A stretch of DNA of 64,000 nucleotides from Opisthocomus hoazin (Eukaryota > Chordata > Aves > Opisthocomiformes > Opisthocomidae), in the NCBI RefSeq assembly GCF_030867145.1, contig NC_134418.1, positions 1,608,802-1,672,801 on the forward strand, given 5' to 3'. The position numbers were made by a program, and so were the translations under genes. Below the pieces are notes generated by a model, which saw only the letters and a list, made by a program, of their open reading frames with translations, was not told the DNA's origin and did not search any database. Positions 46,268 through 58,623 of this stretch are shown here, in pieces. The stretch's first letter is position 1; each line of letters starts with the position of its first letter.

Positions 46268-47532
46268 TCACTCAAACCTAAACTAATATATCCCCTGCTT
46301 TTCATGATAACTTCCTCCTTATCCTCGGTGGTTTTGTTTAGCAGATCTATTGTTCTCGGCGAGCCTTGCCCTGGGGTCCAATTTGACTGCGTTCTCATTT
46401 TTCCCCCTATGTAACTGATGCTTATTTCTTTAAGCCCTACTGTAAACAGAAAACACACTGCGGTGCCCTTGCCTGGCTTTGCAGGAGGCAGGCTCAGACC
46501 TGGAACTTTTTTTTTTTTTTTAATCTATAGGAAACAAAAAAGCTCGGGCTTGCTTGCTCGAAGCATTCAAACACCTGCGGGATGCGGGAGGACGGCTGTG
46601 GTACCCGCGGGTGGTCCGGGCTTGGAGCAGGGAGCACACGGCTCCAGCACCGCCTCTGCTGCTGCTTTGCTGGATAAACGGCCTTTTTCTGCTTGAGAGG
46701 CTGGAAATGTGCTGCTTTCCTCATTATAGACCTCTTTAATATTCACTAAAGACAGGGGTTGAGGAGGTAAGCAGCATCGTTTGGAGGTGGCATCAAGTTC
46801 TTCGAGGTGCTCAGAGGGAACGAGAAAGCCACCAGACAGCATCCCCCTCGACGGGGGGGCACACAGGGAACAAATATAAAATAAAAATAAAACCTCCGCA
46901 GAGGGGAACACATCTTGGATGGTTTGAGGAACAGAACAGGGGATGGGGATTTGGAAAAGGTGGGTGATAGGGGCACCAAGCCGCGGTTTCCTGCTCCTCA
47001 CCATTTACTTGTCAGGGATTTGGTCCTCACCCAGAGAAACGTCCTCACCCCAGCAAAGGGGGGGCTTGGGGGACGCAAGAACTGCCTGTGCTGTGGAGAT
47101 ATTTTAAGCAAAATCGGCATTTTTTCCCCCTTTTGCTGTCCTCATGGTTACTCTCCACTGTGGTTCCAGCACCACCCTCCCAGGAGAAGACTTACTCCAG
47201 CGCAGCTCGCGGGAGCCTGTCCAGAGAAGATGGATCCAGCACCAGTGCAGAAGAAACCAGTGACACTGGGGTCTCTGCCCAAGGCAGGGGATGCAAAGAG
47301 CAGGGATGAGGGGTGGGAGGAGGTGGCCTTGGGTGTTGCCAGCTCCCACTGAGAAGGTTCGCTCGCCTTCGCAAACACACCGACTTCCAGAGATGTCCCC
47401 ACCAAAGGTGCCGTCACCTCCCCTGTCACCTGCCAAACTAATTTGGCCTGGGAAATAACCCGGCCGTTTGGGTGGCTGCTTAGACCTGTTCTTGTAAGGC
47501 CACGGGATATGTATTTCCAGAGTCTGAAACCG

Positions 47533-47909
47533 TGCTCTTCAGCCTGGAGAAGAGAAGGCTGCCAGGGGACCTAATATATACTTACAAATATCTGCAGGGT
47601 GGGGGTCAGGAGGACGGGGCCAGACTCTTTCCAGTGGTGCCCAGCGACAGGACAAGGGGCAACGGGCACAAACTGAAGCAGAGGAAGCTCCAGCTGAAGA
47701 TGAGGAAGAACTTCTTCCCTCTGAGGGTGACAGAGCACTGGCCCAGGCTGCCCAGGGAGGTTGTGGAGTCTCCTTCTCTGGAGATATTCAAGACCCACCA
47801 GGACAATGTCCTGTGCAGCCTGCTGTGGGTGACCCTGCTTCGGCAGGAGGGTTGGACTAGATGACCCACAGAGGTCCCTTCCAATCCCGACCATTCTGTG
47901 ATTCTGTGA
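47533..47909 (+). mobile_element. CR1 LINE fragment
   Basis: Plus-strand ORF2 C-terminal remnant ([20 protein letters not shown] ... [20 protein letters not shown]) and 3' UTR, ending CCATTCTGTGATTCTGTGA. Of the GGACAATGTCC/GGACCTTGTCC group. Confidence 0.93.
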
Positions 47910-48602
47910 AAACAGCGAGAGCCATTTACAGCCATCCAGCGTATTCTGCAGAGAGGCCGACGCGCAGGCGAATGGATATTTAAAACAGCTGTGAAGGCAA
48001 GACTGGTAGGAAACATTGGGCTAAAAGCAAACACAGAAATAAAATAACTTCCCAGAAGGTTAGAAATCAGTGAAACTGGTACCGCCCGACTTCAGGAGAA
48101 AAACAACTCTCTTCAGCTTCTAGAGACTTGCAAATAACCATGGAAAATCTAAGGATTAAAGTCCATTCTATCACGTTTTATCTTCCACCTACACTGTAAA
48201 ACAGTCTCTTTTCTGGTTGAGTGGACACCACCAAACTTCCCCTTGGGATGGCTCATCTCTTAGCATCTACAGGATAAAGCAGATTTTATACGCTGAGGCC
48301 ACAAAATCGCTGGGCTCCAGCTGATGGCGATGGGTGAGCCACTGACTTCTGGGGGGGCTGCATCCTCAAGACCCCAGACTTTCATGCAAGCCCCCCCCAA
48401 AATGCTTCCAGGAATGGGTAAAGGAAGAGAGTTTTAATTCACACTCACGTCAGGTTTGATTGAGAGCCTGGCCAGACAACTCTTGCCCTACAACAACCCT
48501 CTTCTTTGAGAAAATACTGAGCTTAACCTGTTCCGTTTTTGGTGGGTGCAAATCATTTTGGGAACTTGACATTTGCAGGAGACTAACGCGTAGGGGAAAA
48601 AA

Positions 48603-50118
48603 AATCATAGAATCATAGGTTGGAAAAGACCTCTAAGATCATCAAGTCTAACCCTCCACTCAGCACCACCATGCCTACTAAACCATATCCAGAAGTGCCA
48701 CATCTACACGTTTTTTGAACACCTCCAGGGATGGGGACTCCACCACTGTCCTGGGCAGCCTGGTCCAATGTCTGACCACTCTCTCAGTGAAGAAATTTTT
48801 CCCAATGTCCAATCTGAACCTCCCCTGATGCAACTTGAGGCCATTGCCTCTCGTCCTATCCCTGGCTACTTGGGAGAAGAGACCAACACCTGCCTCACTA
48901 CACCCTCCTGTCAGGCAGTTGTAGAGAGCAAGAAGGTCTCCCCTCAGCCTCCTCTTCTCCAGACTGAACAGCCCAAGCTCCAATAGCCACTCCTCATCAG
49001 ACTTGTTCTCCAGACCCCTCCCCAGCCTTGCTGCCCTTCTCTGGACACGCTCCAGCCCCTCAATGTCCTTCTTGGAGTGAGGGGCCCAAAACTGAACACA
49101 GCACTCGAGGTGCGGCCTCACCAGTGCCGAGTAGGGGGACCCGATCCCCTCCCTACACCTGCTGGCCACACCATTCCTGATCCAAGCCAGGATGCCGTTG
49201 GCCTTCCTTGTCCACCTGGGCACACTGCTGGCTCACATTCAGCCAGCTGTTGACCAGCACCCCAAGGTCCTTTTCCGCCGGGCAGCTTTCCAGCCACTCC
49301 TCCTCAAGCCTGTAGCGTTGCACCCAAGTGCAGGACCCGGCATTTGGCCTTGTTGAACCTCATACAGTTGACCTCGGCCCATCGATCCAGCCTGTCCAGA
49401 TCCCTCTGCAGAGCCTTCCTACCCTCCAGCAGATCAACACTCCCACCCAAATTGGTGTCATCTGCAAACTGACTGAGGGAGCACTCAATGCCCTCATCCA
49501 GATCACTAAGATGTTAAACAAGACCAGACCCATAACTGAGCCCTGGGGAACACCACTTGTGACCAGACGCCAGCTGGATTTAACTCCGTTCACCACCACT
49601 CTCTGTGCTCGGCCATCCAGCCAGTTCTTCATTCAGCGAAGAGTACGTCCATCCAAACCATGGGCAGCCGGTTTCTCCAGGAGGATACTGTAGGGAACAG
49701 TGTCAAAGGCTTTACTAAAGTCCAGGTAGATAACATCCACAGCCTTTCCCTCATCCACTAGGCGAGTCATCTGGTCATAGAAGATCAGGTTGGTCAAGGA
49801 GGCCCTGCCTTTCATGAACCCGTGCTGGCTGGGCCTGATGCCCTGGTTATCCTTCACATGCCCGGTGAAAGCACTCAAGATAAACCACTCCATAATCTTC
49901 CTAAGCACTGAGGTCAGGCTGACAGCCTGTGGTTCCTGGGATCCTCCTTCCGGCCCTTCTTGTAGATGGTGTTACGCTGGTGATCCTCCAGTCACCTGGG
50001 ACCTCCCCTGTTAGCCAGGACCGCTGATAGATGATGGAGAGTGGCTTGGCCAGCTCCTCCGCCAGCTCCCTCAGCACTCTTGGGTGGATCCTGTCTGGCC
50101 CCATACAGCGTTCTTGTG
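48603..50118 (-). mobile_element. Longest CR1 LINE copy in the window (about 1.5 kb)
   Basis: The 3' terminus is at 48603 (ATCATAGAATCATAGG). Reading on the minus strand from 50118, it covers the reverse-transcriptase domain in pieces: RIHPRVLRELAEELAKPLS, then QHGFMKGRASLTNLIFYDQM and motif A YLDFSKAFDTV (about 49908-49633). Next come [15 protein letters not shown] (about 49632-49360), the FADDTNLG box in another frame, and the ORF2 C-terminus (49223-48678). Several frameshifts break it. Endonuclease and ORF1 are missing. Confidence 0.94.
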
Positions 50119-50380
50119 TGGAAGCCATGCAACACTTGCTTTAGGCATCCTGAGAAACCTCCTGAAAACACCCAGGGTGACCAAAGCCCAGCTTCCAATT
50201 AATGAAACCCCCAAACTCCCGTGGGGCACGCTCTCCTGTAGCTAAATCCGATGCGACGAAGAGGAGGGAGCCCAGCTGAAGCAGCATTTCCTCCTGCTCC
50301 AGCATCCGCCGGGCTGGCGCTGGAGCTGGGCAGCCCTGGGCACGGGGAGACCCAGCAGGATTTATGGCTATTTGTTGTAG

Positions 50381-50400
50381 ATAAAAAAAAAAAAAAAAAC
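50381..50400. repeat. Poly-A run
   Basis: Uninterrupted A run with no recognisable retroposon body next to it. Confidence 0.85.
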
Positions 50401-51059
50401 AACCAATCTTGGGAGGAATCTGAAAACAAAAGCCAAGGCTTTTCCTTACGCGGTGTCACAGTAACCTCTGGATGGCCTCGCGCTTATTGTCACAGCCTTG
50501 GAAAGGGATAAACAAAGGCAGATTTCGGATGCCCAGAGCTGGGCGAGGAGAGAAAGGGGACGCGAAATCCTCTTTGCGCTGACATCTGGGGTATAAATCC
50601 CGGGAAGAGCTGTTTTACGATGTGCACGCGGAGTTATCGCCCTGTTATAAAGCAATTTGTGGGGGAAAAAGGGCGATAGCGGAGGACGGCGAGGTCCCGG
50701 CGGAGCGGGGAATTTGACACCCGTGGCCGGGGCGGTGATGGGGAGGCAGCGCGAGGCTTCGCAAAGGGCTAGCGGATATAGCAGAAAGTCCCTTTTTGGG
50801 GTTAAATATGCTCTTTAAACGTACTGGTAGAGCTGCAAAGGGAGGGTTTGGGGTGAGAATGGTTCCCAATGACTGAGATGGGATCTCTGAAGGTGCTGTC
50901 CTGTTTAAGGACAGGTTGCATGGTGCGTTGGGCAGAGCCGGTGCTCCCACCACCCCGCAGCAGCCAGTCCCAGTGCTCCACGGCATCTCAAAGGCAGGTC
51001 TTTTTTCAAAACTTTGGGAATTTTAAAAGGGCCAGGAGCAAACCGCTCCAGCGAGTTTG

Positions 51060-51340
51060 AAGTAAATATGGAAAACAACATGAAAACAAACAAAAAAGAA
51101 GAAAAGCATAAAAAAGAAAAAAGAAAAAAAAAGAAAAAAGCAAAAATATAAAATATAAAAGAATAAGGAAAAAAGAAAGAAAAAAAGGAAAAAAGAAAGA
51201 AAAAAGGAAAAAAGAAAGAAAAAAGGAAAAAAGAAAGAAAAAAGGAAAAAAGAAAAAGCAAAACAAATAAAGATAAAAAGAGACAGAAAATAAATAAATT
51301 AAAAAAAATAATAATAAAAGACAGGATAAAATTAATGTAG
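51060..51340. repeat. Polypurine tract with a 19-bp tandem core
   Basis: About 280 bp of almost pure A/G. Between about 51167 and 51250 GG dinucleotides recur at 51167, 51187, 51206, 51225 and 51244, giving a 19-20 bp unit of the form AAGAAAGAAAAAAGGAAAA. In the EXOC6B transcript it would be a long pyrimidine tract. It is capable of forming triplex DNA (inference). Confidence 0.85.
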
Positions 51341-52867
51341 AAGTAATATCAGAGGAGGGGCATCTGCCAGAGGAGATAAAACCTGATGCATTGAACCCAC
51401 ATCTGCCTGGAGAACTGCCGGCCAGGTTTCGGCACCAGACTTTCGGTTCCAGGTCTGACGGACCCATCAACCGCCGACTATTTCAGCGTGGCCATCGGTG
51501 GTGGAAACCCTCCCCAAACCAGCGAGACCCTCAAGAATTTGGCCAGCTCACGCGACGTCGGCGCACTCAAGCCTAAACTAACCACGGCTCAGCTTTCGTC
51601 CAGCCTCAGCGGCCTTGCGTTGAGGACGAGCATCCCTTTTTCTGGGCAATTTCATCCCGAAATGAGGGGGCTGCCTCAGCCGGGTGCTGGCATCGTACAG
51701 CACCGTGCCGCACGACTTCCTTCTATTGAAAGCGTTTCTTTCTCTCAGGGTCTCGCAGGGTTCACCCCTAGGTACGCGCGTTTCCTTCACCGCTTTGCTG
51801 CCTCACTCACTCCTCTCCGCCGCGTTCTGCTGCCCGTCCACTCGCCCTTCCCCGCACTCCAGCGGCGGTGTTTGAGGAAGGATAAAATGACACGGATTTG
51901 TCTTTGTCTACACCAAACTGTTTACTTTCTTCTTTCTTTTGAATTTTATTATTGTTTGATAGGAACATAAAGCAGAAGCCCAGCACATCAACGCCAGAGG
52001 CTCCCCACCAAAGGGCTTCTCGTAAACTTCCTTTCGGTTGCTGTGAAATTTTTGCAGGGCTATGAACTCCTTAAACAAACAGCTGAGGTCATTGTCAGCT
52101 GAAAAAAAAAAAAAAGAAATTATTTAAAGAAACAAAAAAGCACGACTAACGTTACAGCCAGAGCGGAAGCTGCTCTGCCACAAAGGGAGATGAGATGGCG
52201 CACGGCAAAATCTACGGCAAAAAGATCAAAGAATCGCGAGTCTTGCACACGCCAGTCCATGCCACTCTCTCCACGTTATTAAGACGACAAAACCTGGACT
52301 CAGAAGCCCCGCCATATTTTGAGATCTCAACCCCTATTCTGAGGGTCACAGCCCAGAGAAGAGGAACTTTTGGTGGCAATACTACTGTCCCTTCCAATCT
52401 CTTGACACGGTATCACAAGACAAGTGCAATCGCAGCCCCTCCAGTGTCCAGGAGACACGCTGGAAGGGCGGCAGATAGTTCTTGAGATACTTTGTCCTCC
52501 ATTCAAGCTTGCCTAGAACAAAACATTAGGAAAGCGGCATCGGTGCGAGAGTCATGTAGCACAGTCATGTGTCTCATAATCAATTATATCAGAGATTCAA
52601 ACAACTTTTTTCCCCCAAAATCACCATCGAAAACTTCTACTTCTTCCTCAACGGCAGAAAGTTTGCAAGAGCCATAAGTTGTCCCAAGGATATGTCGGAG
52701 CCACCAAGCAGAGGGTGATGGCATGGAGGCAGCTCGTTTTCTGAGCAAATATCGGCACAAGGCTTCCCGCTGGCAGATACAGAGGTTTGCAAGTGAAGGC
52801 TCGTGTTGTGGGTGGGCAGGATATTTCAATACTTCCCAAGATCTGCAAAGCTTTGGGTCCAGAAGCT

Positions 52868-53230
52868 CTAAGGTCACCCTGGAGCCTTCTCTTCTCCAGG
52901 CTGAACAGCCCCAACTCCCTCAGCCTGTCCTCGCAGGAGAGCTGCTCCAGCCCTCGGATCATCTTCGTGGCCTCCTCTGGCCCCGCTCCAACCCATCCAT
53001 GTCCTTCCTATGTTGGGGGCTCCAGAGCTGGACGCAGGACTCCAGGTGGGGTCTGAGGAGAACGGAGTCAAGGGGCAGAATCCCCTCCCTCGCCCTGCTG
53101 CCCACGCTGCTCTTGATGCAGCCCAGGGTACGGGTGGCTTTCTGGGCTGCAAGCGCACATTGCCGGCTCATGCTGAGCTTCTCATCCACCAGCACTCCCA
53201 AGTCCTTCTCCTCAGGGCTGCTCTCGAGAT
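52868..53230 (-). mobile_element. CR1 LINE internal fragment lacking its 3' end
   Basis: Minus-strand ORF2 C-terminal region ([60 protein letters not shown]) with no 3' UTR or terminal repeats. Most CR1 copies are 5'-truncated but keep the 3' end, so the missing end was probably lost by later deletion near 52868. Confidence 0.9.
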
Positions 53231-54587
53231 GGTCATTTCCAGCAGAGACTTCCACCTGCGACCACACCAGTGGCACCCACGGCAGAAGGCACCGCTCAGT
53301 TAAAGCACTGAGTGTTCGTAAGAAAAGCGGTTTGGGAAAAGAAAGGGAAAGAATGCCGACAGCGTTCTTAGGAGAAGGAAATAAATCACTAACAGGATGC
53401 TCACCAAAGCCAGAGACGCCTGAGTGACCCTATCAAAGGCAATACATGAATATCAATAAATTCAGATAAAAGGAAAGAACGGGATACAATCACGTTGCAG
53501 CAGAAAAGGCAGAGAGGCCTCTTAACCTGAAAATTTACAGTCAGAAAGAAGAGTCTGCCTGGCTGCCTCTCCACCCAACCTCTTCCCATCTCTGGATCCA
53601 TACGGGATAGAATTACTCGCACATCCCCGGAGGCAATCGCATGCAGGGTTTCGTTTCCAGTTGCCAGCGATACTACAATTTCCACTCAGCAGGATTGCTC
53701 TCACCCTTTGGTGAACTTCGTAGTTTTGGAGAACCAGCCCGGAGCCTGCCGTTCTGGCTCCCCGGAGCTTTGCTGTAAATCATACATGAAGGGCAGGATC
53801 CATCTCTAACGCAACCCACCCTCACCTACAGCAGAGACAACCCGGACGTGTGGCCCCAGGAGAAGACAAGCGGAGCACACAGCGCTTCTCGCACCCCTGA
53901 AACCTTCACGCAACGTCAAAACCCCACAAAGAAATTCCTGTTGAGATGCTGCTGCTCACCCCTCTCCGCTGCTAACAAGCCTCCCTCCCAGCCTCATCCT
54001 TCATTCCTGCCCTCACACTTTCTCCCACGTTTCTTCCTCTTGCTTCGAGGTTTTCCTCTCTGAACCACCGGCTGTGTCTGACACTCTTTTCTTTTTCAAA
54101 AGGGCTTGATTTCTGAGCAGCCCAGAAAACCCTCAGTCTCTCAAGACAGAAGCATGAATAAATCAGGCAGTGAACTCACAAAGTAAGAAAAAATTAAAAA
54201 TAAATAAAAGCCAAGGAAGCTCACGGCGTGTGCTGAACTTCCCTTGCGCTCAAATACAAATTTTTCATGACATCTCATCACTTATTTAGTCTGCGGGTCT
54301 GTGACCTTCTGCATATCGCTCCACTCCGCTGACAGATGAGTAACACCTCTGCCCACCTACACCCTCGCCCAGCCCCAGAAGAGACAGCAAAGCCTCCAAA
54401 AAACCCCAGCTCCGCTCGAAAGAAAGCACATTTAAAGAGTACAACTGATCTACAGGACTACTGAGGTGAGTAAAAATGAAAAGACAAAAAAAAACACCTT
54501 GTAGATGGAGAAGGTTGAGAAAGAAACACCGGTGGAGATGGAAATCATCTGGGTTATTAATCATCAGCCTGCTCAAAGGCTTGCTCG

Positions 54588-54909
54588 AATCACAGAATCA
54601 CAGAATCATAGAATAGTAGGGGCTGGAAGGGACCTCTGTGGGTCATCTAGTCCAACCCTCCTGCCGAAGCAGGGTCACCCACAGCAGGCTGCACAGGACC
54701 TTGTCCAGGTGGGTCTGGAATATCTCCAGAGAAGGAGACTCCACAGCCTCCCTGGGCAGTCTGGGCCAGTGCTCCGTCACCCTCAGAGGGAAGAAGTTCT
54801 TCCTCATGTTCAGACGGAACTTCCTGTGCCTCAGTTTGTGCCCACTGCCCCTTGTCCTGTCGCTGGGCACCACTGAAAAGAGCTTGGCCCCATCCTCCTG
54901 ACACCCACA
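54588..54909 (-). mobile_element. CR1 LINE fragment
   Basis: Minus-strand 3' terminus AATCACAGAATCACAGAATC, then 3' UTR and ORF2 end ([20 protein letters not shown]), ending at the CACCCACATG joint. Same group as 47533 and 60155. Confidence 0.93.
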
Positions 54910-55091
54910 TGCCTGAAGTGGAAAGACGATGCGATGGGTAAGAGGGAAAGCAAGGCTGCTTTCAGCAGCCCAGAGAACCTCAGGCTTTCGGCATTCTCCT
55001 CCTCTGGCACCGCAGAGGTTCGCGGTGCTAAACCTCATGCTGCGTGTCCAGCCTGCCCCAGGCGGGAGCCGCCAGAAGGGCTCCAGACGTT

Positions 55092-55112
55092 CTCCTCCTC
55101 CTCCTCCTCCTC
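55092..55112. repeat. (CTC)n trinucleotide microsatellite
   Basis: About seven CTC units in GC-rich unique sequence between two CR1 copies. Confidence 0.9.
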
Positions 55113-55242
55113 TGATGCAACCTCGTGGCCACGGCTGCTCCGCGCAGGGCGGCACAGCTTTCTCACTCTGGAGGGAAGCAGAAAATAACTAAAGGGGAAA
55201 AAAAAAATCAGCTTTCTACGAACTTGAAGGAGGTGCCTGCGC

Positions 55243-55946
55243 TCACAGAATCAGAATCACAGAATCCCAGAATTGTCGGGGTTGGCAGGGCCCTCTGTGG
55301 GTCACCCAGCCCAACCCCCTGCCCAAGCAGGGTCACCCAGAGCAGGCTGCACAGCACCGCGGCCAGGCGGGGCTGGAATATCTCCAGAGAAGGAGACTCC
55401 ACAACCTCCCTGGGCAGCCTGGGCCAGGGCTCCGTCACCCTCAGAGGGAAGAAGTTCTTCCTCATCTTCAGCTGGAGCTTCCTCTGCTTCAGTTTGTGCC
55501 CGTTGCCCCTTGTCCTGTCGCTGGGCACCACTGGAAAGAGTCTGGCCCCATCCTCCTGACCCCCACCCTGCAGATATTTAGAGGCATTTCGAAGGTCCCC
55601 TTTGGGCCTTCTCTTCTCCAGGCTGAACAAGCCCAGCTCCCTCAGCCTTTCTTGTAGGAGAGATGCTCCAGTCCCCTCCTCATCCTCGTAGCCCTCCGCT
55701 GGACTCTCTCCAGTAGCTCCTCATCTTTCTTGAACTGGGGAGCCCAGAACTGGACACAGGACTCCAGATGGGGCCTCCCCAGGGCAGAGCAGAGGGGGAG
55801 GAGAACCTCCCTCGACCTGCTGCCCACACTCCTCCTCATGCACCCCAGGATCCCATCGGCCTTCTTGGCACCCAGGGCACGCTGCTGGCTCAGGGTCACC
55901 CTGTCGTCCACCAGGACACCCAGGTCCCTCTGCGCAGAGCTGCTCC
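55243..55946 (-). mobile_element. CR1 LINE fragment, well preserved
   Basis: About 700 bp starting TCACAGAATCAGAATCACAG. ORF2 remnants on the minus strand include [20 protein letters not shown] and [20 protein letters not shown], then a frame change and [20 protein letters not shown]. It is nearly identical to the copies at 1392, 27876 and 43352. Confidence 0.93.
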
Positions 55947-56773
55947 CACTGCAACCCTTCGTGGTGCAGACACCGCGCGAGAGAAGCGGCTGCCACGTGG
56001 CTGCAATGAGAAATATCCCAGCACAGTGGTTATCACACATACGGCCAATGCTGTTGTGGGTGAGTTAAGCCCTAAAACGCTCCAGGAAGCAAAGACAAGC
56101 AAATAAAGCCCAGGCATGGTTTCAGAGATGCTGAAAATTGGCAGCTCTTTCTAAAAAAAAATATTAATTAGACCACGTGGGACTTGAGGGTCAAGTCATT
56201 TCCAGAGTCAGCCAGGGGCTCATAAAAAGGACCACGTCCTAAGTCCTAAACAAGGGGTTTGTGAGCATCAAACTTAAGCAAGTGTGGTTTTACATAAATT
56301 TATGTCTTGTGGTTGATCGGCTTTGATACAAGGACGGACCAATCCTGCTTGAACCTCATCCCATCTATAAAACCAAACCCCCTTCCCGACGGATTCTCCG
56401 GGTGTAACGAAGCGTGAGCTCTCGGCACAGCCCCTCTCTAGGGATACCGCTTGCTGGACCTCCCCTCTTATCCTATTTCCACAAAACTGGTAGTAATTTA
56501 ATAGCCCTCCACCCTGGGTGAAATCTCAGCGAACTCTTTCAAGGAGTCCAAAAAGCGTTGGGAGGAGCGGAGGGGGAGACGCACGGGCAAAACTCGCAGG
56601 CGCCGTGACTGCCTGGGTCTTGGTTTCCTTTGGAAGGGATTAGACTAGAGATAAGATTATACTATAGACTACATATTATTATATTAAATTATAGAAAATG
56701 TACTATAATTATATATCATTATATAATAGATTATAATATATAATATGTATTGTATTTTATATACCTATATTTG
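55947..56773. other. Intronic unique DNA with an AT-rich tract
   Basis: Contains a TATAAAA-like motif near 56376, with LTR-like surroundings at about 56220-56500, and a 130-bp almost pure A/T stretch (56641-56772). No gene seen. Confidence 0.35.
56641..56772. repeat. AT-rich low-complexity tract
   Basis: TATAA/ATTATA-type sequence directly joined to a CR1 3' tail at 56774. Probably unstable in length. Confidence 0.85.
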
Positions 56774-56830
56774 GGGGGTTGACTAGGTGACCTTTACAGG
56801 ACCCTTCAACCCAACCCATTCTATGATTTT
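56774..56830 (+). mobile_element. CR1 3' tail fragment (57 bp)
   Basis: Plus-strand CR1 terminus only: GGTTGACTAGGTGACCTTTA, CCCTTCAACCCAACCCATTC and TATGATTTTA. Confidence 0.85.
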
Positions 56831-57559
56831 ATATTGTATATTCTATATATTCCAGGCAAACTATATGGCTAATTCAACTTCCTTTTTGCCAAGGGGCATC
56901 ACAACAGAGGAAAAGGAAAGGTTGAGGATGGAGAGATAGTGCAAGAAGCTATAACTGAGAGGAGAAATCAAGCGGTGAAGGGCACAGAGTGTTCTCATCT
57001 CAAGAATTTTTAAAGGAGAAGGGGGAGAGGGGAGGTTACAGAGCGTGTGCCGGGAGCACGGGCGTGCACCGCATGTAGCGGGAGAGGAACCACGTCCAGT
57101 TCCCCAGGGGCTGAAGGCAGCAGCAAACAGTTTATTAAGAGAACCAAGATGCTGCTGTCCCTGGACCTGTTGCCACAGCCACAGCCAGGGACTTCAGCCA
57201 CTGATGGGCTTCAGTGGAGACAGATTTATCGGCATAATTAATATTAATTAAGATCTAGGATCAGAAATGGGATGAATCTGTTGGTTGTTTTTTTAAATAA
57301 TAACTTCGAAACAGCAGCGGCACAAAAAAAAAAGCAAAATCCCTACTTCATCTCAAATCCATGCACCAAAGTCACTGAACTCCGGGAAACTGGGCAATCC
57401 TGGAGTTATGAGTATAAATTAAAGCCGATAAGGATCTGACCCTCCTTTGTGGCTGATGGAGTCTGCAGGGAGCTCGTCTTCCCCGGCCCGCCTCCGTGCG
57501 AGCGGACTCGCGGAGGCTGGGGAGAGGGGAGGGCTCGCCCCTCTCCTTCTTCTCCCCCC

Positions 57560-57800
57560 CAAGGCCCCACTGTAGAGTTTACAATTTAATTTTCTGCATT
57601 TGTAATCTGCAGCCCTTGTGTATATAACATCTAATGAAAAAGGCCTTTTTTAAATTAACATGGTATTTGGAAAAAAACCCCATGTGTTTCTCTTTCATTA
57701 TGGAACTACATTTATAAAGAAGAAAATACTCGAGCGGAGGGTGATCGGATTTAGTTGGCAGGGACACAGGACAGTCAGAAAACATAGATATCCTTACGTA
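57560..57800. promoter_or_regulatory. Candidate conserved non-coding element
   Basis: AT-rich, repeat-free stretch with AATTTAATTTTC, TTTAAATTAACATGG and CATTTATAAAG motifs. Candidate only; needs alignment. Confidence 0.25.
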
Positions 57801-58194
57801 AATGTCTGCACAACATCAAAACGCCTTTGGGTACAACTTTGCTCTAGCTCATGTTCATAAACCCCCCCCGTGACTCAGGGCTTGATGCCCCGGCTGCTTG
57901 TGCACCCACCGGGCTCTCCTCAGCCTCTTCCCTCGTCCTCCAACCCTGCCCGGTGCTGAGCCCACCATTCACTCTCCTGCGGACAACACACAGAATGTGG
58001 CTCCGTTGGAGAAGCCGCCCTGCTTTTCTCTCCTACCTTTCCAACTCCTTCCTTTATGGTTGGGCTCCTCAAGAAAATGAGGCTGACATGGTTATTCTTC
58101 ATTCATTTTAATACTTCTAAGGGTCAATCCTTCAGCCATCCTTCATCTTACTAAAATACAAAACTGGCAAGCAGAGACCTCACAGTTGTGAACA

Positions 58195-58230
58195 TAGACT
58201 AGACTACACTAGACTAGACTAGGCTAGACT
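58195..58230. repeat. (TAGAC)n microsatellite at a CR1 3' end
   Basis: Six to seven degenerate TAGAC units join directly to the 3' terminus of the CR1 copy at 58229, where most copies carry ATTCTRTG-type repeats. Confidence 0.85.
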
Positions 58231-58476
58231 GTTTCAGTTGGAAGGGACCTCCAGCAATCATCTAGTCCAACTGCCTGACCCCATCAGAGCTCACCAGAAG
58301 TTAAAGCACGTTATTAAAGGCATTGTCCAAAGGCCTCTTAAATGCTGACTGGCCTGGGACACCAACTGCCTCTCCAGGAAGCCTGTTCCAGTGTTTGACA
58401 ACCCTCTTGGTAAAGAAATGCTTCCTAATGTCCAGTCTAAACCTCCTCTGGCGCAGCTTTGAACCTCTCCTGTGGA
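58229..58476 (-). mobile_element. Older CR1 fragment with an unusual 3' tail
   Basis: Minus-strand CR1 3' end: CAGTTGGAAGGGACCTCCAG, CATCTAGTCCAACTGCCTGA, then a 3' UTR/ORF2 end whose sense peptide is [20 protein letters not shown]. Distinct from the other groups in the window. Confidence 0.88.
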
Positions 58477-58478
58477 GA

Positions 58479-58623
58479 ACCACAGAGTCTCTGGGGCTGG
58501 AGGGATCCCTGAAGATCATCTGGTCCCTGCTCAAGGCATGGGAGCTGGAGCGGCTTGCTCAGGACATCATCGGCTGGGTTTTAGGTATCTCTAGAGATGG
58601 AGACTCCACCACTCCTTGGGGTA
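58479..58623 (-). mobile_element. Second diverged CR1 3' fragment in tandem
   Basis: Starts ACCACAGAGTCTCTGGGGCT and continues with GATCATCTGGTCCCTGCTCA and GAGATGGAGACTCCACCACT, following the CR1 3' UTR order. It abuts the previous copy in the same orientation. Confidence 0.75.
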
